Shown here in pieces: positions 21,640 through 33,672 of a stretch of DNA of 64,000 nucleotides. Origin of the DNA: Simmondsia chinensis. Its lineage: Eukaryota; Streptophyta; Magnoliopsida; Caryophyllales; Simmondsiaceae. The position numbers and the translations under genes are program-made. The notes under the pieces are model-generated. The model ran no database searches, was not told the origin of the DNA, and saw nothing but the letters and a program-made list of their open reading frames with translations. The stretch lies in contig JAGTTD010000005.1 of assembly GCA_018398585.1 (NCBI GenBank), positions 12,637,355-12,701,354 of the forward strand, in the 5' to 3' direction. Numbering within the stretch: position 1 is the stretch's first letter; each line of letters starts with the position of its first letter.

Positions 21640-24600
21640 AATTCTCTCTCTCTTCACATGTTTATTGGAATATTATATTAGTTTCAATATTTATTTCAAT
21701 AGTTTTTATGTAAATGTTATAAATCTATTTTGTATAATAATATTATCGGTTATTGTGAGTGTTATTTTCATACTTTATGTAATCACAAATTAAGTTATTG
21801 AGCTTATTATATTAAAAGGAACATACACAATTTTTGTTGTTAAGAAACATAAGATTTGCTCTACAAATGTGAAAAATTAAACCAAATCCAATCTGAAAAA
21901 TAATTAGGGTCACTGTCCTAAAAATATTTGTCGTAGTTCTAAATTTAATTGGTGATTGTACATTAGTACAATAAAGATTTTTTGGGGACAATGCACGGAA
22001 AGTGTTTATATTTATAAAAATATAAATAATTCAATATATTATCATATTAGAATATTATATTAGTTTACATGTTTTATTTTAATTATTTTTTACGTACATG
22101 TAATAATATTCACGGTTATTTTGAGTGTTAGTTTCATACTTTATTTTATCTTATATTTATTTAAAGAGCGTATTATATTCAAAGGAACATATATTATTTT
22201 TGTTGTTATTCTTTCCTTTATTTATTTTCTCTCTCTCTCTCCACATGTTTTTTTCGTGCAAATGGCCTCAAAAGAATATTAAGCAAATATAGCAAAATTT
22301 TCCTTTATTTCCTGTGCAAAGGGAAGAGAACTTTTATTGTTATTCTTTCCATTATTTATTTTTTTTAGTTATATTCTTTTATTCCTATTAAATAATTTAT
22401 TTTAAATAATTTCCTTATCCATTTTTGAATTTTTTTTTTCTGATTAATTTTTTAGTAAATGATTTATTTAAAAATTTTATATTTGTTCGTTCAGTTTTAT
22501 TTTCATTATTTATTTTATCTTGAATTAAGGTGAAGTGGGCATATTCTTCGATGTAGCATAATTTATTTTATTGTTATTCTTTTTTCTTTTTATACTATAA
22601 AATTAGAACTTAAACTTTACTTAGATTGGTGAAATAAATTATATTTCTTAAAAGTAAGTATTTTATTCAAATATTAACTTTTTATAGTATGAATTGTGTG
22701 CCTTCTCTAGAATATTAGGAATTAATTTTTCTTGTGGAACATCATTGCATTTCTTAAAAGTTGATAGAGTAGAGATAACTCTAATAAAACAACTAATTTA
22801 CATTTAGAATAAGGATTTGGGGCCCATGCATAGAAAATGTTTATAATTACAAAAATAATTTCATATATTATCATATTGGAATATTATATTAGTTTACATA
22901 TTGTATAATAATATTATCGGTTATTGTGAGTGTTGTTTTTATACTTTATTTAATCATAAATTTAGTTATAGAGCGTATTATATTCAAAGGAAAATATATT
23001 ATTTTTATTGTTAAGAAACACGGAGATTTGATCTAAAAACGTAGGAAATTGAGCCAAATCCGATCTGAAAAAATAGGGTCACTGACCTAAATATATTTTA
23101 TCATAGTTCTTGATTTAATCATGGACTATACATTAGTGCAATAAAGATTTTTTGGGGGCAATGCATGAAAAGTGTTTATATTTATAAAAATAAAAATAAT
23201 TTAATATATTATCATATTGGAATATTATATTAGTTTACATATTTTATTTCAATTATTTTTTATGTACATGTTATAAATGTATTTTGTGTAATAATATTCA
23301 CGGTTATTGTGAGTGTTATTTTCATACTAGTTATAGAGCATATTATAATCAAAGGAACATAGATTATTTTTATTATTATTATTCTTTCCTTTATTTATTT
23401 TCTCTCTGTCTTCGCATGTTTTTTTGTACCAATGGCCTTAAAAGGAGAGCAAAATAGTCATTGGCCTCAAAAGAATATTATTCTTTCTTTTATTTATTTT
23501 AAATGTTTTTCTTATCCATTTTTAAGGTTTTCTTTTCTGATTCATTTTTTGATACATGATTTAGTTAAAAATTTTATATATGTTTTTTGAGTTTTATTTT
23601 CATTATTTATTTTATCTTAAATTTAAGTGTAGTGGGTATATTCTTCGGTGGAATATAATTTATTTTATTATCATTTTTTTCTTTATACTATTAAATTAGA
23701 ACTTAACGCTTTACCTAGATTGGTGAAATAAATTATATTTCATAAATATAATTATTTTACTCAAATATTAATTTTTTATATTAAGAATTGTGTGTCTTCT
23801 CTAGAATATTTGGAATTAATTCTTTTGTGGAACATCATTGTATTTTTTTAAAAGTTGATAGAGTAGAGATTACACCAATACAACAATTAATATAAATTTA
23901 GAATAAGGATTTGGAAGCCATGCATAGAAAGTATTTATATTTACAAAAATAATTTCGTATATTATCGTATTGGAATATTATACTAGTTTACATATTTTAT
24001 TTCAATAGTTTGTTATGTAAATGTTATAAATCTATTTTGTACAATAATATTATGAGTTTTGTGAGTGTTATTTTCGTACTTTATTTTAACATAAATTTAG
24101 TTATACAGCGTATTATATGTAAGGGATTTAGATTGTTTTTATTATTGAGAAACGTGGAGATTTTCTCGAAACATATGGGAAATCGAACCAAATCCAATCT
24201 GAAAAATTACGGTCACTAACTTAAAAATATTTTGTCGTAGTTCTCGATTTCATCGATGACTGTACATTAGTACAATAAAGATTTTTTGGGAGCAATGCAC
24301 GGAAAGTGTTTATATTTATAAAAATAAAAATTGTTTTATATATTATCGTATTGAAATATTATATCAGTTTACATATTTTATTTCAATAGGTTTTTATGTA
24401 CATGTTATAAATCTATTTTTGTACAATAATATTCTCGATTATTGTGAGTATTATTTTCATACTTTATTTTATCTTGAGTTTAGTTATAGAGCGTATTATA
24501 TTCAAAGGAACATATATTATTTTTATTATTGTTCATTCCTTTATTTATTTTCTCTATTATGTTGTTTTATTCCTAATGGATAATTTATTTTAAATACTTT

Positions 24601-26020
24601 CTTATCCATTTTTGGAGTTCCTTTTATGATTCATTTTTTAATAATTAATTACTTTAAAATTTTATATCTTTTTTTTTTTTTACCTTTATTTTCATAATTT
24701 CTTTTAGGGTTATTTATATTTTAGTACCCTTATATTTTTGAAAATAATAAAAAGGACCATGACCTTTTTGAATTATTAAAAAGGTCCCCAAGTTTTTATT
24801 GTATTAATAAAAAGGCCCCTCTCAAGCGCGATGACGTTATTTTCCATCGATAGAGCTAATTTGGTAACTGCTTTTTATTAATGCTATAATAGAATAACCA
24901 AAAATACACTTCAACTCCCTTATTATTACTTTATAAGCATAAAATTCGAGATATTGTGTTATATAAAAGTCATCTATTTTTGCTTAATTTGTTTCAAAAT
25001 ATGATTATTAAGGAGTATTTTTATCATTTACTATAGCATTAATAAAAATACAGCTGTCACATCAACTCTGTCGACTAAAAATGACATCATTAAGTTAGAG
25101 AGAAGCCTTTTTATTAATGCAACAAAAACTTAAGGGCCTTTTTTATCAATATGAAAAAAACTTAGGAGCCTTTTTAATAATTCAAAAAGGTCAGGGTCCT
25201 TTTTATTATTTTCAAAAACGTCGCGTACTAAATATAAATAACCCTTTATTTTATCTTAAATTTAGATATAGTGGGTATACTCTTCGGTGGAATATGATTA
25301 TGTTCATTGTTATTTTTTTCCTTTTATACTACTAAATTAGAATTTAAAGCTTTACTTAGATTGGTAAAATAAATTATATTTTAAAAAAAATGATTATTTT
25401 ATTTAAATATTTATTTTTTATGTTATGAATTGTACGCCTTCTCTAGAATATTTCAAATTGATTCTTCTGTAGAAATTCACTGTTTTTCTTGAGAATTGAT
25501 AGAATAGTGATGACTCTAATGCAACAACTAATTTATTTTTAGAACAAGGATTTGGGAGCCATGCACATAAAGTGTTTATATTTACAAAAATAATTTCATA
25601 TATTATTATATTGGAATATTATATTAGTTTATATATTTTATTTTAATACTCTTTTATATAAATGTTTTAAATCTATTTTGTATAATAATTTTCTCGGTTT
25701 TTGTGTGTGTTATTTTTGTACTTTATTTTATATTAAAAATAGTTATGGAGCATATTATCTTCAAAAGAATATAGATTATTTTTATTGTTGTTCTTTCCTT
25801 AATATATTTTCTTAGTTATGCTCTTTTATCCCTAATAAATAATTTGTTTTAAACATTTTCCTTATCCATATTTGGAGTTTTCTTTTCTGATTCATTTTTT
25901 AATAAATGATTTATTTAAAAGTTTTGCATCTGTTTTTTGAGTTTTATTTCCATAATTTATTTTATCTTAAATTTAGGTATGGTGGGTATATTTTTCGGTG
26001 GAACATAATAGTGTGCTCTT
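21640..26020. repeat. Higher-order tandem array, period about 1.1-1.2 kb
   Basis: A landmark TTGGAATATTATATTAGTTT-like word recurs at about 21665, 22047, 22876, 23217, 23970, 24351 and 25611. Spacings alternate short (382, 341, 381) and long (829, 753, 713 after removing the MITE). This gives three repeats of a two-part unit of about 1.1-1.2 kb. Other words recur in phase: AATAAAGATTTTTTGGGG (21970, 23140, 24267) and ATTTGG(G/A)(G/A)CCATGCA (about 22815, 23909, 25550). No coding capacity is visible. Copies are clearly diverged. Confidence 0.8.
24707..25244. mobile_element. Mutator-like MITE (538 bp, TIRs about 110 bp, 9-bp TSD)
   Basis: The ends are inverted copies: left starts GGGTTATTTATATTTTAGTA, right ends TACTAAATATAAATAACCC, and similarity continues inward through AATAATAAAAAGGACC and TTGAATTATTAAAAAGG for about 110 bp. 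Flanks are TTTCTTTTA (24698-24706) and TTTATTTTA (25245-25253), a 9-bp duplication with one change. The empty site is visible in sister array units (for example near 25955), which read AATTTATTTTATC. Long TIRs with a 9-bp duplication are the Mutator-superfamily hallmark. No transposase is inside. Confidence 0.85.
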
Positions 26021-26094
26021 AACAAAGTATAGCTCCTTAGTACTTTACTTTTTACATTATTCTTGATGGTAGTCTTACTACAAGAAATGCACGC

Positions 26095-26520
26095 ATCTAC
26101 CACAAAATATTTACGACAGAGTAAAACTCCATCGTAAATAATGTTTTATTTTACGATGGAATTTTACAGCATCGTAAAAGATATGAGCAACTACGATGGT
26201 TTTAAAATAATGTCGTAGATACATCTCACTTTCCATCGTAAATGACTTTGAAAATTTCATGAAAGTTTTGGCGCCTTTTTTAGCACCTTTTAACACCTAT
26301 TTACGGCCAACATTTTACAATGAAGAAATATTCCATCATAAAAAGATACTATTTATGATGAACATTTTATGAAAGAAAAATATTCTGTCGTAAAAAATAC
26401 TATTTACCACGAACATCATACGACAAAAAAAATCCGTCATAAAAAGATAATATTTACGACGGAAAAAAATTCCATTGTAAAAAGACACTATTTACGAAAG
26501 ACTAAATTTTATTTAGGGTA
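26095..26520. repeat. Left subterminal repeats of CACTA-1
   Basis: About a dozen copies in both orientations of TTTACGA(C/T)GGA, such as TTTACGACAGAG, CCATCGTAAA and TTTACGACGGAA. In CACTA elements such repeats bind the element's own accessory protein; binding here is inferred. Confidence 0.8.
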
Positions 26521-26559
26521 TAATTTTATTTTCTTGGTAAAACTTACGATAATAACTTA

Positions 26560-27255
26560 GCTTGAACTGAAAGACTAAATTGACACATTATAAATTATTA
26601 ATAAGCTAAATTCATACAATTAAAAGTAAAGTAATAAATTATTGTATTGAGAAAAGTATTGAAATTTTTGGTTTAAATAACTCTTTTAGGTATATATAAT
26701 ACTAAATACAAAAATTTTATTTGCCCTCCAATTTTTCACTTTTCCACACATGTGAATAATTTTATTTTCCTCAATAAAAAACCCTGATTTTAACCCAAAT
26801 AAAAATTACATTTTTTACTTTATTTTTTGACCCAAATAAAAAACCCTAACTTTTACCCCCATTTTCACTTCGTTTTCCCTCCTCTCTTTCTCTCGCTTCC
26901 CACTCTCTACCCTAGTCGCCGCGCTCGCTCGTGCTTCATCTTTTTCTGCTGACACTCGGACTCGACAATCCGTCGCCCCTCGACTCTGAATCCGGACCTC
27001 AGGTAGTACATTGGGGAATGATTTGAGAGTTTTAGCATAATGTAATTTAGTATATGTTTTATTTAAGTTTTTACACATATATTTTGTTTAGAACATGTGA
27101 AATTTTGGAGAAAGTGGAATAATTTGAGAGTTTTGGCACTATGTAATTTCGTATATGTTTTATTTCTTGTGTGAAATTCTTTAATTTTTTTTTAGTATGA
27201 CCTTTTCAAGGTTTTTGGATGTGTAGTTTTGTTGGTGTACTATTGCAATTTTAGA
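26560..27255 (+). other. CACTA-1 5' flank (promoter and leader)
   Basis: No long frame. A CT-rich segment (26870-26945) with TCTCTTTCTCTCGCTTCCC words and a short GC-rich patch lies upstream of the transposase, where a transcription start would be expected. No TATA box stands out. Confidence 0.35.
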
Positions 27256-27500
27256 TGAAATCTCGGATCATAACCTAAGATAAGATAGAGTTGAGATGAG
27301 GAGAGAAGTGAAGGAGATGAGAAATAGAGAGAAATTAAGGTTTAGAGATGAGAGAGAGAAGATATTTCTTTGACAATCAAAGAATTAATGATGCTTTTTT
27401 TTTTTTTTTATAATTACAAGGATAAAATCTTCAGTATTACATCAGAGATAACCTCCAATAGATGAAAACCAAAAACAACAAAAGAAAGAAAAGCAACCCA
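27256..27500 (-). repeat. LTR fragment of the GAGATGAGA family
   Basis: The segment TGAAATCTCGGATCATAACC at 27256 followed by GAGATGAGGAGAGAAG is closely similar to the L2 left LTR (30827). It ends soon after a T-run (about 27395-27410). The right edge is unclear and no duplication of TTAGA was found, so it may be truncated. Confidence 0.5.
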
Positions 27501-27763
27501 TGTCTAACTCGAGCTCAGTAAGACTTGACGTGCTCGATTATAAATTGAGCCTTTACCATACTTTTGTATATTTGTTTAAACTTGATTTAATAAAATATTC
27601 AAATAATTGATACTTGGTTCGACTCAACTTTTTGATGATTTATCCGCATTTTTAAGATAAAAGATTTTTGGTACATAATTTAGCATATTTTGTTTAATCC
27701 TTTTAGGATGAGATTCATTATTTTTTATGTTTTATGTATCTAGGTACCTATTTTTTGATCATA

Positions 27764-28965
27764 ATGACTCCTAGTAAGCATTGGATGAGACTTGTTAATG
27801 ATCCTCTTAGTGACGAATATGCGAAAGGTGTTAAGGAATTTGTTAGTTTTCCCAATAGATGCTTAGGATGGGAAACAAAGGTGATCAAATGCCCATATGT
27901 GAAATGTAAGAATACCAATGAGTATTCTGGTAACATTGTTGAAGAACATTATATCGTGTATGGGATACTTACTGGTTATAAATTTTGGTATCACCATGGC
28001 GAATTGTCTGGAGAGTCTCAATCAGAGTTAGATTTAGAATTTGTTGATGAAAGTGATGAGGGTTTAAATGAATTTGAAAGCGATGGTGAGGAGTTAGAGC
28101 AAGTGCAAAGTGATGATGAGATTGATGACATGATAGCGCATATGCTCCCTTCTTTTCATGGTGCTTGTGAAAGCAATAGGATCTCTACTAGTGATTTGCC
28201 TGTAGAAGAACCTAATGATGATGCGAAGAAGTTCTATAGGCTATTGAGGGACCTCGAACAACCTACATACCATGGTTGTAAGTGCTCAAAGTTGAATGCA
28301 ATTATAGAATGCCTTCATATCAAGTCCCTTGGTAGGTGGAGTAATGGGTCATCTACTATGTTGCTAGAATTCCTTAAGACTGAATTGTTACCCAGTGACT
28401 CAGCCTTGGCAGATTCTTATTTTGAGGCAAAGAAAGTGATTAAAGACCTGGGGCTCTCTTATAACAAGATTGATGCTTGTAGCAATGATTGTATGTTGTT
28501 CTGGAAGGAGGATGAAACACTTGATTCTTGTAAGGTGTGTGGTGCTTTCTGGTGGAAGGATGAGAAGCGTAGTGGGGAGACAAAGAGCAAAATAAATGGT
28601 AAGAGAATACCATCGAAAATCTTGTGGTATTTTCCACTGAAGCCGAGGCTTCAACGTTTAGACAGCATTTGATATGTGGTGGCACGATGAAAATCGCATA
28701 AAAGATGGAATCATGAGACATCTAGCTGATTCAAAGGCGTTGAAGCATTTTGATGAACTTTATGAAGACTTTTCCTCGGATCCTCGTAATGTTAGACTTG
28801 GTTTAATGAGCGATGGTTTCCAACCGTTTTCTCATTCTACAACACCACATAGCATTTGGCCGGTCATTCTTGTTCCATACAACTTGCCCCCTTGGATGTG
28901 TATGAAACAATCTAACTATATTTTATCAATGATAATCCCTGGTCCAGAGGGTCCTAGTAATGCGC
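27764..28965 (+). pseudogene. CACTA-1 tnp2 transposase, 5' part
   Basis: Starts at ATG 27764 (MTPSKHWMRLVNDPLSDEYAKG), the Transposase-associated domain (PF13963 type), with conserved CPYVKC. An acidic stretch follows, then the start of the tnp2 domain (DAKKFYRLLRDLEQP, LSYNKIDACSNDCMLFWKED, CKVCG). Near 28660 a small deletion shifts the frame, and the protein continues as MWWHDENRIKDGIMRHLADS to TIWPVILVPYNLPPWMCMKQ-like text. It is cut at 28965 by CACTA-2. The product would cut and join CACTA ends. Confidence 0.88.
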
Positions 28966-28974
28966 CACTACTAC

Positions 28975-29215
28975 AAAATAGGCCTATGGCAACGGCTATT
29001 TTGCAAGGGTTCCAAAACCATTGCAAAATCTAAATTTATGCAACGGTTTTGCAATGGTTCTAAAACCGTTGCATAAGGATGTCTACGGTAACGATTTTTG
29101 TAACAAAAAAGTAACCATTGAGTATAATTACATACGACAACGATTTATTGCAATGATTTTTTAAATGACACTTATTGCAACGATTTATAACCATTATATA
29201 ATGTCATGGTGCCAA
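28975..29215. repeat. Left subterminal repeats of CACTA-2
   Basis: Repeated GCAACGGTTTT and AAAACCGTTGCA words in both orientations, a motif unrelated to that of CACTA-1. Confidence 0.8.
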
Positions 29216-29789
29216 TGTTAAAATTTTCTAAAAGTTAGATGCTTTTTTTTTTTAAATTTTGTTTGTAAAATATTTTTGGTACTCTTTTCTATTTGCACTA
29301 TTATCTCCTCAATCTGTACACTAATTGAAGTTCGATTGGGTACAAAATAATACGTATGTAACTAATAAATGAGTATGAGTCGAGTGGTTTAACACTCAAC
29401 TCGTTCAATACCTGATGGTTAACTTGATTTGATAATTATTTATGACAATATTCATCATTAGTTATGAAATTTTACCTGTCACAAATTATATTGTAAAGGA
29501 TCAGTAGAGGGGATAAATGAAATTTTAGTACTATACTGCCAAATTTACAAACTTTTCTCACCATAATTTTAATAAAAAAAATCAAAAGTAAATGTTAAAA
29601 GAAAAAGGAATAACCCGCTGCTTTGCTCCTCACGCCCCCCCCCCCCCCCCCCCCTCGTTTCATTTTCACCCCCCTGTTTGCGCGCGGTGGTCCGGTATTA
29701 TCACTTTGCTCCTCCTCATTGTTGTGCCCCCTGTTTTTGTTGCACTCACTTCTTCGTTCTCCATTTTTAAGGTAAATGACATCATATCT
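29216..29789. other. CACTA-2 5' flank with poly-C run
   Basis: AT-rich non-coding DNA followed by a run of 20 C (29635-29654) and a CT-rich stretch. By position it may be the promoter or leader of the CACTA-2 transcription unit. I see no reliable gene. Confidence 0.4.
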
Positions 29790-30770
29790 TCTCCATTTTC
29801 AAGTGTTGCGGTTCAAGTTCATTTGAGTTTGCCCTAATCCGATTTCATGCATATTTTCATGGCAAATCACTTAAAATTGACATAAATAGTTTATCCATTT
29901 TTGTGTGCCGTAGCTTAAGTTCATTTGAGTTTTCCCTAATTTGATTTCGTGTGTAGTTTCATCGTAAATCACCTAAAATTGACATGAATAGCTTTGTAAT
30001 TTTCGTGTGTTGCAGTTTAATGCATATTGTCGTGGCAAATAACTTAAAATGGACATAAATAGCTTCTCCATTGTTGTGTGTTGCAGCTTAAGTTCATTGA
30101 GTTTGCCCTAATTTGATTTTGTGGGTATCTTCATGATAAACAACTTAAAATTGACATGGATAGCTTTGTAATTTCAATGTGTTGCGGTTTAAGTTTATTT
30201 GAGTTGGCCTTAATTTGATTTCGTGTATATTTTTATGGTAAATAGCTTAAAATGAACATAAATAGCTTCTCCATTTTTGTGTGTTGCGGCTTAAGTTCAT
30301 TTGAGTTTGCCCTAATTTGATTTTACTTGTATTTTCATGGTAAATAACCTAAAATTGACATGGATAGCTTTGTAATTTTCGTGTGTTGCAGTTTAAGTTC
30401 ATTTGAGTTCGCCTTAGTTTATCGTCGTGCATATTTTCATGGTAAATAACTTAAAATTGGCATAAATAACTTCTCCATTTTTTTGTGTTGCGGCTTAAGA
30501 TCATTTGAGTTTGTCCTAATTTGATTGTGTGTGTATTTTCATGGTAAGTAACCTAAAATTTACATGAATAGCTTTGTAAGTTTCCTATGTTGCGGTTTAA
30601 GTTGATTTGAGTTCGCCTTAATTTATTTTCGTGCATATTTTCATGGTAAATAACTTAAAATTGGCATAAATAACTTCTCCATTTTTGTGTGTTGTGGCTT
30701 AAGTTCATTTGAGTTTGCCTTAAGTTAATTTGAGTTTGCCTTAAAATGGGCATAAATAACATTGCAGCTC
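29790..30770. repeat. 102-bp tandem repeat in dimeric higher-order form
   Basis: The word AAGTTCATTTGAGT recurs at 29815, 29917, 30090, 30191, 30293, 30395, 30497, 30599 and 30701, mostly 102 bp apart (one copy is shortened). Monomers alternate strictly between an ATAAATAGCTTCTCC type and an ATGAATAGCTTTGTAA type, so the true unit is about 204 bp. No coding potential. Confidence 0.9.
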
Positions 30771-30826
30771 ATATTCCCGATTTTGCATTGACCATGGAAT
30801 TGCTAGCATCAATGTGTTATGATTCA

Positions 30827-31011
30827 TGCCTAAGCTTGGATCATAACCTAGGTTAGGATAGGAAGAAGAGAGTTTAGATGAGAAGAGATGAGAATAGAGA
30901 GAGAGTTAGATGAGAGAGAGAAAGATCGCAAAAGAGATATTTGTATTTGAGCTAGAGAGAGAGTTAGATGAGAGAGAAAGATCGCAAAAGAGATATTTGT
31001 ATTTAAGCAAC
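30827..31011 (-). repeat. Truncated 3' LTR of L2 with local duplication
   Basis: Begins TGCCTAAGCTTGGATC. It contains a nearly exact duplication of about 55 bp (30897-30951 and 30955-31007) around TTAGATGAGAGAG and AAAGAGATATTTGTATTT. It then joins L2 internal sequence. Confidence 0.7.
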
Positions 31012-31364
31012 TCATTTATTGCTGACAGTGAAGGAAATGCAATTTTCGAAGCATTTTCAGCAGCCACTTTGAAGTCTGTTGTAAGGCTTTTGAATTGGAA
31101 CTTAAGTGATCAGGGAATCTCATCTTCTTCTTTCAAAATTCTTTCATAGATCACACCATAAGCTCCCATTCTTTGACCTTGACAAAGCTTAGAGAGGATG
31201 CACCAAAAATTTCGAGCACATTACTGTCCAATCTTGATCACATGTACACTTTTGACTTTGGCTTGAAAATCTGGACTTTTGCTCCACTAAGTTAAGCACT
31301 CATGAGTCACAATTGAATTCCAAGGACACAAAGTCTTCACTTGAATTCTTAACTTTTCCAGCCA

Positions 31365-33107
31365 TCAATCTTGCTCTAAGTGAGCTGGCATTGAGTTCTT
31401 GTCAACAGACTTAAGGATGGACATCAAATTAGGACACAAATGACACTTCAAAATTACTGAGATTAATTTCCGAAGAAGAGAAGATATGTCATGATCTTTA
31501 ATGCTGAAATGTAGAATATTTTCAGCTAGAATTGATCCTGATTTCTTGTTGGACTCCTTCATCCAAACATTCAGAATATACTGAAGCCTGTGCATTTGAT
31601 TCTTCCATTCAGAACCCACACAACAGATCACAAAAGAACATAAGCCTGCAATTGGATCAAATACTGCAGCAGTTCTGAATTTTTAACCATAAGCCTTCGT
31701 ATTCCAAGATCAAACCAACCACTAAGCCACATAACTTTAGGACGACGCACATTAGGATGTATCTTAGGCATATACTCCTTATTCTTGGCTTGAATAATAC
31801 AATCTCTTGGTTGAGAACACTAGTTACTTGCCATTTCTTCCTCAAATACACTTGCCAATCCCTTGTCCTACACTGTCATTCCCGACCCGAAACAGAATCC
31901 AAATTCCACCAAAGCCTCAAGGGATCTTCCCACTTCAAACACATCAATATGAGCATCCACTGTACTGAATTTGGTCTGAACAGAAATCTGTTCCAGCACA
32001 TTACTGAATTTGTACACCTACAACAACTCAATTGCTTGTACATAAATAATGCTTCGCCTTTGTTGAACCCTGAAATGTACTTTGGCAGCTTGATTACTTC
32101 GTTTCAGCAAAGAATCGACTCTTTTCACCTTCACAAAGTCCTAAGTATCTTCTCCTGGATCAGGAGGTAACTTGTTGTAAGAGTGTGTAGTTGAATACAC
32201 CATTTCTCCACTCCAAGAACCTTGCAAATGTATCAAGTACATTACTGCCAGCACAAATCAGATACTGGTTTTGAGTATGAAGATGCCTTGGAGAAGTACT
32301 TAACACATTTTGTTGTGCTATCATTTCAACTTTCCCAGTTGAAATCAAAGGTTCTACTGTATCCGATCCTTGTATACTAGCATATACATCGGTAAAATCA
32401 AGAGCTTGAGTTAGTTCTTGTTGCCCAACTTTTTCCAGTTGACCATCCTGATGTCTCATAATTGAATCGGACTCAATTATGGCAAATAAACGTTGTCTAT
32501 TGTTCTGTTCTTGCAAACTCCCAAGCATCTTAGGCTGAAACACAAACTCATGCTTCAATTTCTGCATTGCAAACTTCTCTTGACCCCAAAAATCTTTCAA
32601 TGCTTCATTTAGATGGCTTCCCTTTGCTTTACTGTTTGCTTTCTTTATCATTCACTTGACATGTGAATCGTATTTCCATTCCGAAAGCATGTCTTGCTGT
32701 GGCTCAATATCCTCAAGATACTCTAACTCTCGCAAAGAGTCTTTATAATGATCAATTTGTTCAACCTCAGATTCCTCTAACTTGTGTTCACCAATTTCAG
32801 CATTACTGTGGTCCAATTCATCTTCAACGGCAACAGATTCCACTCCAGCCTTCTCTTTTTGCTCAACATTGAGCTCTTGTGGTATAACTCTATCCATTAG
32901 CTCCGAGGGCTCATTTGCATCAAGAGGACCCGCACAATCTCGATTGATGTTTGCAAACTGATGAGCTGAATCTTGCTGATCCACACTTCGCTGCAGCACT
33001 TGGTCCATTGCCTGTTTCACTTCCTGCCGAAACTCCACGGGTTCTTGCCTCAACATTTGCTTCAATTTCTCCCAAGAATCACTCATCTTAGATTGACAAG
33101 AGCTCAA
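31365..33107 (-). pseudogene. Unrecognised long ORF of element L2
   Basis: Open segments 33107-32652, 32651-32160 and 31631-31365 share one frame; a one-base insertion near 32210 moves the part between. It shares with L1 the blocks VEDELDHSNAEIGEHKLE, DSLRELEYL, HLNEALKDFWGQ, LPPDPGED (32160), LLKRSNQAAKVHFRVQQRR (about 32080) and SEWKNQMHRLQYILNVWM. The N-terminus differs from L1 (MSDSWEKLKQMLRQEPVEF, coiled-coil-like) and lacks VRTRS. Within the HLNEALKDF block, three of five nucleotide differences from L1 are at third codon positions. No known domain recognised. Confidence 0.6.
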
Positions 33108-33672
33108 ACCAGCTTGTTTTTTCTGATCTTTTGACTATGATCAAGTGTAATGTTGATCCAATAGCTCATTTTAGCTTCTTCTCCAACTGATCAGATGAAT
33201 ATTTGATCAAGATCAATTATGCTTTAGCACTCAACTTCAATAACTATTGCTTGATCAACACTACTGAATTCAATCTGATACTACAGTAATGATGATTGTA
33301 ATCCACAGATAATCAATCAACCAAGCTTATCAATGATACTCAATCAATTAATCTCAACCAAAACACATTCATAGACAATGCGCAGGATGTGAAGCAATTG
33401 ACAATGCACACAAGCTCTTCAAGCTATAATTCAGATTTGAATTCTTAATCACACAAAACTGAACCAAATCAGCACAAAAAAACTGTTTTGTTGATGATTA
33501 ATCGCAACAATGACCAAAGCTTGACACAAAACAACTCAATTTAGTTGAAATTGATTCAACTAAATCAATTTGCAAGCATCTAAGCCTTTGCAACTCAATC
33601 AACCAGATTTTTTATTTTTTTTTTCTTGATTTAGAGCTTGATTCAGAAGCTAAACCTGGCTCTGATACCAAT

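Noticed and set aside
29592..29837. Plus-strand ORF containing a proline run
   Set aside because: The proline run is the 20-C homopolymer; the rest has no motif and runs into the 102-bp array.
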